Below, piece after piece: positions 51,078 through 61,033 of a stretch of 64,000 bases of DNA. The stretch is from contig JBILOY010000010.1 of the NCBI GenBank assembly GCA_044374195.1, positions 32,348 to 96,347 of the forward strand, in the 5' to 3' direction. The notes under the pieces were generated by a model. That model made no database searches and was not told the origin of the DNA. It worked only from the letters and a program-made list of their open reading frames with translations. The position numbers and the translations under genes are program-made. Source of the stretch: CAIKZY01 sp044374195 (lineage in GTDB: Bacteria > Actinomycetota > Actinomycetes > S36-B12). The stretch's first letter is position 1, and every line of letters begins with the position of its first letter.

Positions 51078-52511
51078 ATGGATCCGCTCGTACTGCCCAC
51101 TGATGTTCGTCGTTCCACTCTCGCCGACCGACAGGCCGCCGGCGTTGCCGCGCGCACCACCAGGCCGCGCACCTCATTAGCTACGTGGGTTACTCCTGAG
51201 GGTCGTCGAGACCCGGTTGATCAGCTGGCCGATCAAGAGGTAACGCGACTGCAGGCATTGCTCCCCCTGCGTCATGAGCGCATGTCTGTCAGTCCCTTCA
51301 CCTTCTATCGCGGCTCCGCGGCCGTTATGGCAGCTGATCTCGGGTCAATGCCCAACACCGGGCTCGTTGTGCAGTTGTGCGGTGATGCCCATCTGTCGAA
51401 CTTCGGTCTTTTCGCAGGGCAGGATCGTTCCGTTGTCTTTGACGTCAACGACTTCGACGAGACGAACCCTGGCCCATTCGAGTGGGACGTCATGCGTCTG
51501 GCGGCGAGTTTCATGCTTGCCGCACAGGACAACGCCTTCACTGATCAAGAAGCTGATGACATTGCACGGCTTGCGGCTTCGTCGTATCGCACGGCAATGG
51601 CGGAGTACGCGGGCATGTCAGATCTCGTGATCTGGTACGACCGCATCAGCACGGAGAGCCTTGAGCAGTGGGCTGTTCAGGTGGGTGGTGAGAGGGGAAC
51701 CAAGCAACTCAATAAGGCGATCGGCAAGGCCCAGTCGCGCGATGGATGGTCGGCGATCGCCAAAATGACCGAGGTAGTCGACGGAAACCGTCAGTTCCTT
51801 GATCAGCCTCCGGTTCTGGTGCGTATCAATGATGGCGATGACCTGCACCCGTGGCTCGACATGCTGGTCGACAAGTACCGCTTGGAGTTGCAAAACGATC
51901 GTCGCGAGCTCATCCGCCGTTACCGAGTGGTTGATTTCGGTCACAAGGTCGTGGGCGTCGGCAGTGTTGGCCTACGCGCATTCGTGCTGTTGCTGCAGGG
52001 TCGTGACGAGAATGATCTGCTGGTGCTTCAGGCGAAGGAGGCTGTGCAGAGCGTGCTTGAGCCGTATACGCAGTCATGTGTCTACGAACACCAAGGCGAG
52101 CGCGTCGTTGAAGGCCAGCGGCTTATGCAGGCGGCATCTGATGCTTTCCTGGGCTGGGTGCAGGCTCCGAATGGCCGGCAGTTCTATGTACGCCAGTTGC
52201 GCGACATGAAGTGGTCGCCTGACATCGCGAAGCTTCCCATGGCACAGCTGTCGGCCTATGCATCGCTGTGCGGTCGGACGCTCGCGCATGGGCACGCACG
52301 ATCGGGTGATCCGGTTGCTATTGCGGCCTATTTGGGTCAGAGCGCCAAGTTCGACAACGCCATGAGCTCATTCGCTCGGGCTTACTCGTCGCAGGTGGCC
52401 AGTGATTTCGCTGAATACTCAGCGGCGATTGCCGATGGACGCGTGGTGACAGGTGAGGCGGATTTCAGTGGCGATCGCATCATTGACCGCCGCCAGAATA
52501 TCGACGACTAG
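51078..52511 (+). CDS. DUF2252 family protein
   Basis: 477 residues with family motifs FTFYRGSAAVMAADL, CGDAHLSNFGLFAGQDRSVV, FDVNDFDETNPGPFEWDVMRL and HKVVGVGSVGLRAFVLLLQG, and a C-terminal YVRQLRDMKWSPDIA and GRTLAHGHARSGD. The HLSNFG and DVNDFDE motifs recall the catalytic loop and metal-binding Asp of aminoglycoside-phosphotransferase-like kinases, so a small-molecule kinase role is plausible; the family is uncharacterised. Cytoplasmic, with no membrane segments. Confidence 0.85.
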   Translation: MDPLVLPTDVRRSTLADRQAAGVAARTTRPRTSLATWVTPEGRRDPVDQLADQEVTRLQALLPLRHERMSVSPFTFYRGSAAVMAADLGSMPNTGLVVQLCGDAHLSNFGLFAGQDRSVVFDVNDFDETNPGPFEWDVMRLAASFMLAAQDNAFTDQEADDIARLAASSYRTAMAEYAGMSDLVIWYDRISTESLEQWAVQVGGERGTKQLNKAIGKAQSRDGWSAIAKMTEVVDGNRQFLDQPPVLVRINDGDDLHPWLDMLVDKYRLELQNDRRELIRRYRVVDFGHKVVGVGSVGLRAFVLLLQGRDENDLLVLQAKEAVQSVLEPYTQSCVYEHQGERVVEGQRLMQAASDAFLGWVQAPNGRQFYVRQLRDMKWSPDIAKLPMAQLSAYASLCGRTLAHGHARSGDPVAIAAYLGQSAKFDNAMSSFARAYSSQVASDFAEYSAAIADGRVVTGEADFSGDRIIDRRQNIDD

Positions 52512-53740
52512 TCGATGATCACCACGATCTCATCAACCTCAACGGCCTCCTTGGTTGAGCCGATCAGTACCTGAATGCCGGCGAAGAGACCGGCGGTCAG
52601 CAGCACCGTCCAGATCACGTGCCAGGTCGAAAGCACATCGCCGGTCACCAGGATGATCACGCCGATGGCGACGGCGAGGGTGCGCCACAGATCAGCGCGC
52701 TCGGCCATTGAACGCGCGATTGCGCTGGAAGGAATCTCAGCACCGAGTTGCTCGAGGCCGCCTGCTAGCCAGCGACGTGCCTTCACGGCGGTCTTGACTC
52801 CGGAGCCAAGCCAGCCGGCGACGGCAATCGCGATACCGAGCACGATCATCGCCTGGATGCCGAGAATCAGGTACTTAAAGAAGGTGTCCCAGAATTCCTG
52901 AGAGGCGGGTGCGAAGATCGTGCCCGCGAGCTGGTCGGTGAAGATTGTCTGTGCGTAGTCGAGTCCGAACTTGGTGACGCCTGTCATCACGATCAGCGCG
53001 ATGCCGGTGGCGAGCACCATGCGGCCCTTGCGACGAGCGAGCCAGATAGCAAGGGCAAAGAGTGCCGCGAGCAGGAGCGGGAACCAGGCAAGCACGGGTG
53101 AGCTCAGGGAGTAAATGGTGCGGAGCTGAGCGAGGGCCGGCGAACTGAAAAGAACGACCTGCTTGTCGATCTCGGGGACCGGGATGTTTGCCGCAACGCT
53201 GATTCCATTGTCGACAAGGTTTTGCTGCACTGCCCTGATCAGCGGCGAGATATCAAGAACCACCTCGTCACCTTGCAGTGAGACCGGGCCGCCTTCCTTG
53301 CCTTCCAGGATCAGCAGGACACTCTTCTGCACTGCGGTGTTCACCGTGATCCAAATCTTCTCGAAGGCATCCGAGGCGACGAAGGACGAGACTGCTTGGC
53401 CGATCAAGCCATTGATTCCCGCTGAGATCGGACCGCTCAACTTCTCGAGAATGGTCGGGTTCTCGACGATGTTGCCAAGCAGGCCACCCACGAGCTCTTC
53501 GGTGTTGATCTGCGAAGTGAGGGCGTTAGTGACCGCCTCGGAGATCGACTCCTGAACTGCCGGGTCTGAGGCGAGGGGTCCGACCGTCTCCAGGTAGCGC
53601 GAGGTGTCGATCACGGTGCGATGGCCCCAGTGGCCGATCAGGGCAACCGGAGTCAGGAGCAGGGCGATGAGGAAGATGAGCAGAGCGGCGACTGAACGCA
53701 CGCCGATCTTCCGCTGCTTGGTGGCCACTGCTGTACTCAT
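52508..53740 (-). CDS. Conserved integral membrane protein of unknown function
   Basis: 410 residues. One membrane helix near the N-terminus (about 16-38) is followed by a large extracytoplasmic segment (40-215) rich in amphipathic helices and Val/Ile/Asn (TSRYLETVGPLASDPAVQES). Four more helices follow (about 217-235, 243-262, 290-315, 350-385), with a C-terminal acidic tail. The architecture resembles actinobacterial membrane proteins often annotated only as hypothetical. Its stop overlaps that of the convergent DUF2252 gene. I do not recognise a function. Confidence 0.7.
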   Translation of the reverse strand: MSTAVATKQRKIGVRSVAALLIFLIALLLTPVALIGHWGHRTVIDTSRYLETVGPLASDPAVQESISEAVTNALTSQINTEELVGGLLGNIVENPTILEKLSGPISAGINGLIGQAVSSFVASDAFEKIWITVNTAVQKSVLLILEGKEGGPVSLQGDEVVLDISPLIRAVQQNLVDNGISVAANIPVPEIDKQVVLFSSPALAQLRTIYSLSSPVLAWFPLLLAALFALAIWLARRKGRMVLATGIALIVMTGVTKFGLDYAQTIFTDQLAGTIFAPASQEFWDTFFKYLILGIQAMIVLGIAIAVAGWLGSGVKTAVKARRWLAGGLEQLGAEIPSSAIARSMAERADLWRTLAVAIGVIILVTGDVLSTWHVIWTVLLTAGLFAGIQVLIGSTKEAVEVDEIVVIID

Positions 53741-53841
53741 TGGATTCCCATCCGCCCGTATCGATGTCTAACGGGGCGAGCCTACGGCCCGACTCCCCCT
53801 GAATGCCACGACCCGAAGAACTCACCCTGGCTTTGAGGACA

Positions 53842-53876
53842 GAAACGGCCTCCACCGTGGGGGTGAAGGCCGTTTC
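53842..53876. terminator. Hairpin terminator after ino1
   Basis: GAAACGGCCT (53842-53851) and AGGCCGTTTC (53867-53876) form a perfect 10-bp stem, with an inner CCACC/GGGTG pairing. It starts 12 bases past the ino1 stop on the minus strand and separates it from the membrane-protein gene. Confidence 0.8.
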
Positions 53877-53888
53877 CGAAGGGAAGAA

Positions 53889-54968
53889 CTAGCTCTCGAT
53901 CGTTCCTGCAATGAAGTCCTCGACTGCCTGCTTGGCCTGGCTGTCGTTGTACTGCACGGGCGGTGACTTCATGAAGTAACTAGAAGCCGACAGGATCGGG
54001 CCACCGATGCCGCGATCCTTGGCGATCTTGGCTGCGCGCACCGCATCGATGATGACGCCGGCGCTGTTGGGCGAATCCCACACCTCGAGCTTGTACTCAA
54101 GGCTCAGCGGCACGTCGCCGAACGCACGGCCTTCGAGGCGCACGAAGGCCCACTTGCGATCATCGAGCCAGGCGATGTAATCCGACGGGCCGATGTGCAC
54201 ATTGCGCTCGCCGAGATCATGTGACAACTGTGAGGTCACCGACTGGGTCTTGGAGATCTTCTTCGACTCAAGGCGATCGCGCTCGAGCATGTTTTTGAAG
54301 TCCATGTTGCCGCCGACATTGAGCTGGTACGTGCGATCCAAGATCACGCCGCGGTCCTCAAAGAGCTTGGCGAGCACGCGGTGGGTGATGGTGGCACCGA
54401 CCTGGCTCTTGATGTCGTCCCCCACGATCGGCAGGCCGGCATCCTCGAACTTCTTGGCCCACGCAGGAGTGCCGGCGATGAACACGGGAAGGGCGTTCAC
54501 GAATCCGCAGCCTGCATCAATGGCGCACTGCGCATAGAACCTCGCGGCATCCTCCGAGCCGACGGGCAGGTAGCACACGACGATGTCGACCTGTGCTTCC
54601 TTGAGCGCCGCGACGACATCAACTGCGGGGGCATCGGATTCAGTGATGGTTTCGCGGTAGTACTTGCCCAGGCCATCGAGTGTCACGCCGCGTTGCACGG
54701 TGATGCCCGTCTGCGGCACGTCGCAGATCTTGATGGTGTTGTTCTCTGATGCGCCGATGGCATCTGCGAGATCGAGGCCGACCTTCTTGACATCGACGTC
54801 GAATGCGGCGACGAACTTCACGTCGCGGACGTGGTACTCGCCAAATTGCACGTGCATGAGACCGGGGACTGCTGCTGACGGGTCAGCGTCCTTGTAGTAC
54901 TCGACACCTTGGACGAGCGAGGAGGCGCAGTTGCCTACGCCGACGATCGCTACGCGAACTGAGGCCAT
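53889..54968 (-). CDS. ino1: Myo-inositol-1-phosphate synthase
   Basis: 359 residues with the NAD site VAIVGVGNCASSLVQGVEYY, VDIVVCYLPVGSEDAARFYA, the active-site region GDDIKSQVGATITHRVL and LNVGGNMDFKNML, and the catalytic Lys in LEYKLEVWDSPNSAG. It converts glucose-6-phosphate to inositol-1-phosphate, the precursor of phosphatidylinositol and mycothiol, which fits an actinobacterium. It lies 47 bp past the PadR gene, as in mycobacteria. Confidence 0.96.
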   Translation of the reverse strand: MASVRVAIVGVGNCASSLVQGVEYYKDADPSAAVPGLMHVQFGEYHVRDVKFVAAFDVDVKKVGLDLADAIGASENNTIKICDVPQTGITVQRGVTLDGLGKYYRETITESDAPAVDVVAALKEAQVDIVVCYLPVGSEDAARFYAQCAIDAGCGFVNALPVFIAGTPAWAKKFEDAGLPIVGDDIKSQVGATITHRVLAKLFEDRGVILDRTYQLNVGGNMDFKNMLERDRLESKKISKTQSVTSQLSHDLGERNVHIGPSDYIAWLDDRKWAFVRLEGRAFGDVPLSLEYKLEVWDSPNSAGVIIDAVRAAKIAKDRGIGGPILSASSYFMKSPPVQYNDSQAKQAVEDFIAGTIES

Positions 54969-55015
54969 GGGGGAATGCCTTTCATGTGGGGATAGATGGT
55001 GCGCGGTTGCGCGTG

Positions 55016-55621
55016 TTACTCGCTACCGACCAATTGGCCGGCAGTGGGAAGTTCTTGGGTGTCACCGGTCTGCTCAAGGTGAATGAGCTCAGTCAGCCAC
55101 GCGACCTCGCGCTCAGTGCCGTCGAGGCCATGCTGTTGAAGCTGCAAGGTGTAGGTGTCCATGCGTTCGCGACCGAGTCGGATCGCGTCGCGCATCGACT
55201 GCATGCGCTCTTCGAGTCGCGAGCGACGACCTTGGAGAATTCGCAGACGCACGCGTGCCTCGGTCTTGGCGAAGAAGGCCAGATGGGCCGCGAAACCTTC
55301 GTCCTCCCAGGCCTCGGGCCCGGGCTGGGCGACCCACTCGCCGAACGCCGCTCGGCCAGCCGAGGTCAGGGCATAGACAACGCGGGCTCGCTTGGCGGCC
55401 AGTGGTGGCGCAGCCGACCCGAGCGCCGGGGTGGTGTCGACGTTCTCGATCAGGTCGCGCTCCTCAAGGCGGCGCAAGGCCGGGTAGAGAGAGCCGAAGG
55501 ACAGGGCGCGGAAGGTGCCCAGCACGGCGGTCAGTCGCTTGCGTAGTTCGTAGCCATGGAGGGGGCCGTCAGCGAGCATGCCGAGGACGGCAAACTCGAG
55601 GACATCTGCCCGGCGTGCCAT
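55016..55621 (-). CDS. PadR-family transcriptional regulator
   Basis: The ATG at 55621 starts MARRADVLEFAVLGMLADGP; the longer frame to 55873 runs into the divergent DUF5318 gene. The winged-helix domain (1-90, HGYELRKRLTAVLG and SFGSLYPALRRLEERDLI) is followed by a C-terminal helical dimerisation domain (about 110-180). 201 residues. It probably controls ino1 or itself (context only). Confidence 0.9.
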   Translation of the reverse strand: MARRADVLEFAVLGMLADGPLHGYELRKRLTAVLGTFRALSFGSLYPALRRLEERDLIENVDTTPALGSAAPPLAAKRARVVYALTSAGRAAFGEWVAQPGPEAWEDEGFAAHLAFFAKTEARVRLRILQGRRSRLEERMQSMRDAIRLGRERMDTYTLQLQQHGLDGTEREVAWLTELIHLEQTGDTQELPTAGQLVGSE

Positions 55622-55720
55622 GGATACCCCTTCAGGTCTATGTAAGTCAGCAGGACGATATATCGAAAAAGCATAAAAACAAAGTTCGCCGCACTCCGTA
55701 AGGACACGTAGGCTGTTTTC

Positions 55721-56233
55721 ATGGCCGAGCCACGGGGACGCACCGCATTGCGGGGCTCCATCCCCAGGGGCACTCGCGGAACCGCAAAGCCGCGGCCGGA
55801 GCTCGCCGAACCGGAGGTCGTCCGCGACCCCACTGCCCCGCGTCGAGTGGTCGACCACGTTCTTGCTCGCCAACGAGCCCTATATTCCCTGTTCAACGGG
55901 GGTGCACTGAGCTCGGAGTTCTGCGATGCCGACCCGTATCTGCTCAAGGCGGCCAAAAATCACGGCGAACCGGCCCCCGGCCCTTGCCCGGTCTGCAAGA
56001 GCTCCGACTTCGTCCACGTCACGTATGTCTATGGCGATGAACTCGGCCCCTACTCCGGACGAATCCGGGCAACCGACGAACTTGCGCCGATGGCGACGAA
56101 GTTCGGCTCCTTCAACGTGTACGTGGTCGAGGTCTGCGGGCGCTGCTCGTGGAACTTCTTGATCACCACATACGTCCTAGGTGACGGCGTGCCGCGCAAG
56201 GCCCTGCCCACGCCACGTGATCTCCTTGACTAG
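55721..56233 (+). CDS. DUF5318 zinc-ribbon-like protein
   Basis: 170 residues: a Pro/Arg-rich N-terminus, VVDHVLARQRALYSLFNGG, and two Cys pairs, CPVCKSSDF and CGRCSWNFL, spaced to bind one zinc. The family sits between PadR and ponA in actinobacteria; its function is unknown. Confidence 0.88.
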   Translation: MAEPRGRTALRGSIPRGTRGTAKPRPELAEPEVVRDPTAPRRVVDHVLARQRALYSLFNGGALSSEFCDADPYLLKAAKNHGEPAPGPCPVCKSSDFVHVTYVYGDELGPYSGRIRATDELAPMATKFGSFNVYVVEVCGRCSWNFLITTYVLGDGVPRKALPTPRDLLD

Positions 56234-56281
56234 CTGATCTAGTCAGTCACTTCCCCATTGCCAGAAGTACAGAGGATGCCC

Positions 56282-58429
56282 GTGAGCCAGCAGAAGCCGG
56301 CGAAGAAGAAGGCAAGCTCGCGCCCCGCGCGCAAGCGCCACTGGATCCGCAACACGATCCTGGTCGTAGGTGGCGTCATCTTCGTAGGCATCGTGGCATT
56401 CATCGGCGTCATCTTCCTGACACCGGTACCCACGCCGAATGAGCTATCGACCAGCCAGGCCACGATCGTCTACTGGAATGACGGAACAACAGAACTCGGA
56501 CGCCTCGGTGACTCGACTCGGCGCAGCGTCACGCTCAGCGATATCCCCAATATGACTCAGAAGGCGGTGCTTGCCGCCGAGGATCGCACGTTCTACGAGC
56601 ATGGCGGAATCTCACCTCTGGGCATTGGCCGCGCAATATTCAACAACCTCACCGGTGGAACAACACAGGGAGGATCGACAATCACCCAGCAGTACGCGAA
56701 GAACGCCTTTCTCACTCAAGAGCGCGCAATTTCGCGCAAGCTCAAGGAAGCAGTGCTCGCGTTCAAGCTCGAGACTGTCGTGTCGAAGGACAAGATCCTC
56801 GAGGACTACCTCAACACCATCTACTTCGGTCGCGGTGCGTACGGCATCGATGCGGCTGCTCGCGCCTATTTCAACGTGCCCGCATCGCAACTGACGCTGA
56901 CGCAAAGTGCCACGCTCGCTGCAATCATCAAGTCGCCCGGCGGATTAGCGCCTGAGGACAACGTCTCGGGTCTAAAAGCCAGATGGACATATGTGCTCGA
57001 CGGAATGGTGCAACAGGGCTGGATCACCGATGCAGAGGCGAGCAATGCCGTGTTCCCGGAGATCACCAAGGTCAAGGCCACCAACCGACTCGGTGGGCAA
57101 ACGGGCTTCTTGCTCAACGCTGTTACCGATGAATTGCGCACCATCGGCTTCTCCGACGCTGAGATCCAAAGCGGAGGCCTCCGCATTACCTCAACATTTG
57201 GCCAAGTTGCCCAGAAGGCCGCAATCAAGGCGGTGCGAAAGGCCGGTCCGCAGTCGAATACTGAAGGCCTTCGCATCGGGCTGGCTGCAGTGCAGCCCGG
57301 TACCGGTGAGGTCATCGCCATGTACGGCGGTCGCGATTACATCCAGGATCAGATCAATAACGCGACACAGCAGTTCGCGCAGGCGGGCTCAACATTCAAG
57401 CCGTTCGCCCTGGCAGCCGCAGCAGATCAGCAAGTATCCCTGGCGTCGACCTACGACGGATCCTCACCGCAGACGATCAAGGGTTACACGCTCACAAACT
57501 ACGGCGACAAGTCCTACGGCTACATCAACCTGCTCACGGCAACAGAGAACAGCGTGAACACTGCCTACGTCAATCTCGAGGATCAGATCGGCGTTGACGC
57601 CGTCGCTGATGCCGCTCTGCGTGCGGGCATCCCGGAGGACACTCCGGGCTTGAACCTTGACAATCTTGATCTCACCTTCGTTCTTGGGACGGCATCACCG
57701 TCGGGTCTAGATGTCGCGAATTCCTACGCAACCTTTGCCGCCAGTGGCATCCGCGCAACGCCCACGTTCGTGAAAAAGGTCGTGGGCAGCAATGGCGGCG
57801 TTCTCTACGAGTACTCCCCTGATCTCACGTCGCAGTTCACCGCGGATACCGCCAACACGGTCTCCTACGCGCTCGCGAAGGTCGTCACGAACGGAACGGC
57901 ATTCGCGGCCATGGCGCTCGATCGTCCGGCGGCAGCGAAGACAGGAACGACGGACGGAAACAAGAGTGCCTGGTTCGCGGGCTACACCCCGCAGCTCTCC
58001 ACGGCTGTGCTGATGGCCAAGGAGATCGACGGTGTTCCCGTCTCGCTCTCGGGCACCGGCGGTCTCGGGACGGTCACCGGCGGCTCCTTCCCGGCAGCGA
58101 TCTGGACAGCCTTCATGAAGGCAGCCCTCGAGGGCATGCCCGTCGCCGAGTTCCCCGCACCCCCTGAGGGTGTGGAGGTTGCCCAGATCTGCCCCGAGGT
58201 CATGCCACTCGACGGCTCCGACATCCCCGTGGGCTGCCCGACTCCGGCGGCCATCGAATTCGAGCCGTCGGCGATCCCCTCCGACATTGCCTCAAGTGAT
58301 CCGTTGCCGGTCGACAGCGCACCGGCGGCTCCCGTTGATCCTGAAGCGACCCCTGTACCCGTTGCCCCACCGACCGTGACGCCCACGCCCACACCACCGG
58401 GAATCGACGGGGCGCCGGCGCCACGATGA
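56282..58429 (+). CDS. ponA: PonA: bifunctional class A penicillin-binding protein
   Basis: Start taken at the GTG at 56282 (an ATG at 56276 is too close to AGAGG). A basic tail and membrane helix (about 21-48) lead to a glycosyltransferase domain (E100 in LAAEDRTFYEHGGIS; GGSTITQQYAKN). The transpeptidase domain has S370-TFK373, SVN in TENSVNTAY, and K553-TGT. The C-terminus is a roughly 60-residue Pro/Ala/Asp tail with no PASTA domain. Polymerises and cross-links peptidoglycan. 715 residues. Confidence 0.95.
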   Translation: MSQQKPAKKKASSRPARKRHWIRNTILVVGGVIFVGIVAFIGVIFLTPVPTPNELSTSQATIVYWNDGTTELGRLGDSTRRSVTLSDIPNMTQKAVLAAEDRTFYEHGGISPLGIGRAIFNNLTGGTTQGGSTITQQYAKNAFLTQERAISRKLKEAVLAFKLETVVSKDKILEDYLNTIYFGRGAYGIDAAARAYFNVPASQLTLTQSATLAAIIKSPGGLAPEDNVSGLKARWTYVLDGMVQQGWITDAEASNAVFPEITKVKATNRLGGQTGFLLNAVTDELRTIGFSDAEIQSGGLRITSTFGQVAQKAAIKAVRKAGPQSNTEGLRIGLAAVQPGTGEVIAMYGGRDYIQDQINNATQQFAQAGSTFKPFALAAAADQQVSLASTYDGSSPQTIKGYTLTNYGDKSYGYINLLTATENSVNTAYVNLEDQIGVDAVADAALRAGIPEDTPGLNLDNLDLTFVLGTASPSGLDVANSYATFAASGIRATPTFVKKVVGSNGGVLYEYSPDLTSQFTADTANTVSYALAKVVTNGTAFAAMALDRPAAAKTGTTDGNKSAWFAGYTPQLSTAVLMAKEIDGVPVSLSGTGGLGTVTGGSFPAAIWTAFMKAALEGMPVAEFPAPPEGVEVAQICPEVMPLDGSDIPVGCPTPAAIEFEPSAIPSDIASSDPLPVDSAPAAPVDPEATPVPVAPPTVTPTPTPPGIDGAPAPR

Positions 58430-58477
58430 CTTTCGGGCAAGCCGCATCCCCCATGGCCCATCGACCATGATGAGCAC

Positions 58478-59881
58478 GTGAGCAGTTCCGTCTCCCCGAT
58501 CGTGCATCCCAGTGATGAGGATCCCGTTGCCATCGGCGGTTCAGAAGCGCTGGGTGGGCCAATGGGCAGATTCGCGCGGAACGCCGGTTGGTGGCTGCCT
58601 GTTCGGGTCCTGATCGTCATCACGGCGATCACTTACGCCCTTGGCTATGTGCTCGACTATTCGTGCCGAGCTACCGGTTGGGCGGCGCCTGAGCGTTACG
58701 AGCACCTGTGCTACTCCGATATCCCACCGCTGTACTCGTTACGCGGATTCGCCGACGGCTACCTTCCGTATCTGCAGACTCCGCCCGGTGGTCAGCCGCT
58801 CGAGTATCCGGTGCTCACCGGAATCTTCATGCAGATCTCTGCAGTGATCACAAACATCATCACGAATGTTGCAACATCGCTCGACACAGCTCGCACTTTC
58901 TTCGATGTCAACGTGCTGCTGCTGTTCATCCCGCTCGTCATCACCGTGATCGCAACCTCAATGACGGTGCGCCGGCGTCCGTGGGACGCACTCATGGTGG
59001 CTGCAGCACCGACGATGATCCTTGCTGCGACGATCAACTGGGATTTGCTTCCGCTCGCCTTCACCGGCGTTGCCTTCGTGCTCTGGTCGCGCAAGCATGA
59101 GTTCTCCGCAGGCCTGCTGCTCGGCCTAGCGATCGCCGCGAAGTTCTATCCACTGATCTTCCTTGCGGGATTCCTGCTACTGACAATTCGCACGGGGACG
59201 TGGAAGACATTCGGCAAGCTGTTGGTGGGTAGTGCGATTGCTTGGCTTGTGGTGAACGTCCCGTTCATCATCGGAAACTTCGATGGCTGGTCGTACTTTT
59301 ATACCTTCAGCAAGACACGAGGCGAGGACTTCGGCTCCCCGTGGTTCGCGATAACCCAATGGGGCATCCCGGGTATTCCCGCTGACTCGCTGAACAACGT
59401 GGCAACCGGTGCATTCGTGATTCTTGCTGCGGCTGTCGCAGTGCTCGTGCTTGCGGCGAAGCGTCGTCCGCGCCTGCCGCAGGTGCTCTTCTTGCTCATT
59501 GCAGCGTTTGTGCTCACCAACAAGGTGTACTCGCCGCAGTACGTGCTGTGGCTGATCCCGCTCGCGGTTCTGGCGCGACCGAAGTGGCGCGACTTCCTCA
59601 TCTGGCAAGTGGGCGAGCTCATCTACTTCGCCGCGATCTGGTGGTTCTTGGTCGGCTACGGAGTCGAGGACACCAAGGGCTTAACCCCTCAGCTCTACGC
59701 GACAGCCGTATTCATCCACATCGCGGCCACGATCTACTTCGCGATCATGGTGATCCGCGACATCGTGAAACCCGAACACGATCCGATCCGTACAGATGGA
59801 TTCGCCGAGGATACGGATGATCCTGCGGGCGGCGTGTACGACAACGCGCCCGATGTATTCGTGCTGCGCCGTTCTAGCTAA
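58478..59881 (+). CDS. GT87-like polyprenyl-phosphate mannosyltransferase
   Basis: 467-residue polytopic protein (about 10 helices) of the DUF2029/GT-87 type, with an early periplasmic loop containing CYSDIPPLYSLRGFADGYLP, LEYPVLTGIFMQ, and TINWDLLPLAFTGVAF. Mycobacterial relatives use polyprenyl-phosphomannose to extend lipomannan or other envelope glycans. It follows ponA by 48 bp in the order known from mycobacteria. Acceptor unknown. Confidence 0.85.
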   Translation: MSSSVSPIVHPSDEDPVAIGGSEALGGPMGRFARNAGWWLPVRVLIVITAITYALGYVLDYSCRATGWAAPERYEHLCYSDIPPLYSLRGFADGYLPYLQTPPGGQPLEYPVLTGIFMQISAVITNIITNVATSLDTARTFFDVNVLLLFIPLVITVIATSMTVRRRPWDALMVAAAPTMILAATINWDLLPLAFTGVAFVLWSRKHEFSAGLLLGLAIAAKFYPLIFLAGFLLLTIRTGTWKTFGKLLVGSAIAWLVVNVPFIIGNFDGWSYFYTFSKTRGEDFGSPWFAITQWGIPGIPADSLNNVATGAFVILAAAVAVLVLAAKRRPRLPQVLFLLIAAFVLTNKVYSPQYVLWLIPLAVLARPKWRDFLIWQVGELIYFAAIWWFLVGYGVEDTKGLTPQLYATAVFIHIAATIYFAIMVIRDIVKPEHDPIRTDGFAEDTDDPAGGVYDNAPDVFVLRRSS

Positions 59882-61025
59882 GGCCGATAACCGCATCAAA
59901 GTGCGAAGTTGTGAACCGCACATCGGCTGTGAGTTGATCACCGACGGTAGGGATTACCGCACCACGCGGCAGCCAGATCATCGACACCTGAGCGTGCGGT
60001 GCCTCAGCGAACCAGCGCTGCTTTCCATCACACGTGAAAGGCGACATCGCTCGTCCGGCGGCATCGAGTGCTCCGGTTCCTGCCGTGAGAACTCGCTGGC
60101 GCATCGACGCGGCCGGTGACGGCGCGCTGAGACCGATGCCATGCGAGGTTCCCCCGGAGACCACGACCAAGGTGCCATCGCGCGGGCCGCTGCGCTGGCG
60201 GTAGCCCACATGCGTTCCGTTGGGCAGTGGGTGCACCGCGAGCACGGTGCCGCTTGCCTTCAGTGAGCTGCGGTCGAGCCAGAGCCGTGTGCCGATGCGA
60301 GGGCGCACAGACAATGTGCTGCAGGAGCGAACGACGGCACCGAGTTCTGAGTCATCGAGATGCGAGACCCACAGGCACGCAGCTTCGGGGCCACCGATGT
60401 GCTCGAGCTCGGCAGCCCAGCTGCCCGCCCAGCGCAGGGTCTCGCGCACGCGAGCCGTGCTCGACTCAACTCCTCGCGGATTGATCTCATCAGCCGGCTG
60501 AGCGATCGGAAGGTGCAGGGAAAGCCCGCGAAGCAGGATGCGCCCCTCGGTGAGCGCGGCGCGCACGCGAGAGTCAGCGAGTGCGGCGAGAAGCTCGTCG
60601 TGCGTAAAGCCGAAACGCTGCATGGATGTGCGGCCTTCGAGAATCACGCGAACGGGGCCCGGGCCCTCGGCCAGGGCGAGCAGAGCCTCGCTCGAGGAGA
60701 TCGTGCGAATCACGCGGTGGCCGCGATCAGCCAGGAAGTGCCAGGCATCTGCCGCGGCCTGGTCGCGTACCTCAAAGGGCTGCAGCACGATGATCTCGCC
60801 GGAGTATGAGTCGAGCATTTCGCCGAGTTCGAAGACGGTGCCGACTGCAATAGTGCCGAGATCGAGGTTCGATGCTTCTTCGGCCAGAGCGCGCTGACCG
60901 AGGCCGTAGCCACTGCCCTTGATCACCGGAACGGTCTCGCCGGCCCCGGTCGCGCTCACGGCAGTGACGACAGATGCCTGATGCGCGCGCCAGCGATCGG
61001 CGTCAATGCTCAGCGTGAACGACAT
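59874..61025 (-). CDS. Alanine-racemase-like PLP protein lacking the usual catalytic Tyr motif
   Basis: The ATG at 61025 gives 383 residues. The N-terminal TIM-barrel keeps the PLP Lys36 in VIKGSGYGLGQRALAEEA and the EGRTSMQRFGF segment. The C-terminal domain has THVGYRQRSG, but where alanine racemases read GYADG-(x)-R (catalytic Tyr) this protein reads SGGTSHGIGLSAP, and no SMD motif is present. It may therefore not be a true racemase. It is followed upstream by femX with only 8 bp between, suggesting a joint role in the peptide bridge or stem (inference). Confidence 0.8.
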   Translation of the reverse strand: MSFTLSIDADRWRAHQASVVTAVSATGAGETVPVIKGSGYGLGQRALAEEASNLDLGTIAVGTVFELGEMLDSYSGEIIVLQPFEVRDQAAADAWHFLADRGHRVIRTISSSEALLALAEGPGPVRVILEGRTSMQRFGFTHDELLAALADSRVRAALTEGRILLRGLSLHLPIAQPADEINPRGVESSTARVRETLRWAGSWAAELEHIGGPEAACLWVSHLDDSELGAVVRSCSTLSVRPRIGTRLWLDRSSLKASGTVLAVHPLPNGTHVGYRQRSGPRDGTLVVVSGGTSHGIGLSAPSPAASMRQRVLTAGTGALDAAGRAMSPFTCDGKQRWFAEAPHAQVSMIWLPRGAVIPTVGDQLTADVRFTTSHFDAVIGLS

Positions 61026-61033
61026 CAGGTCTC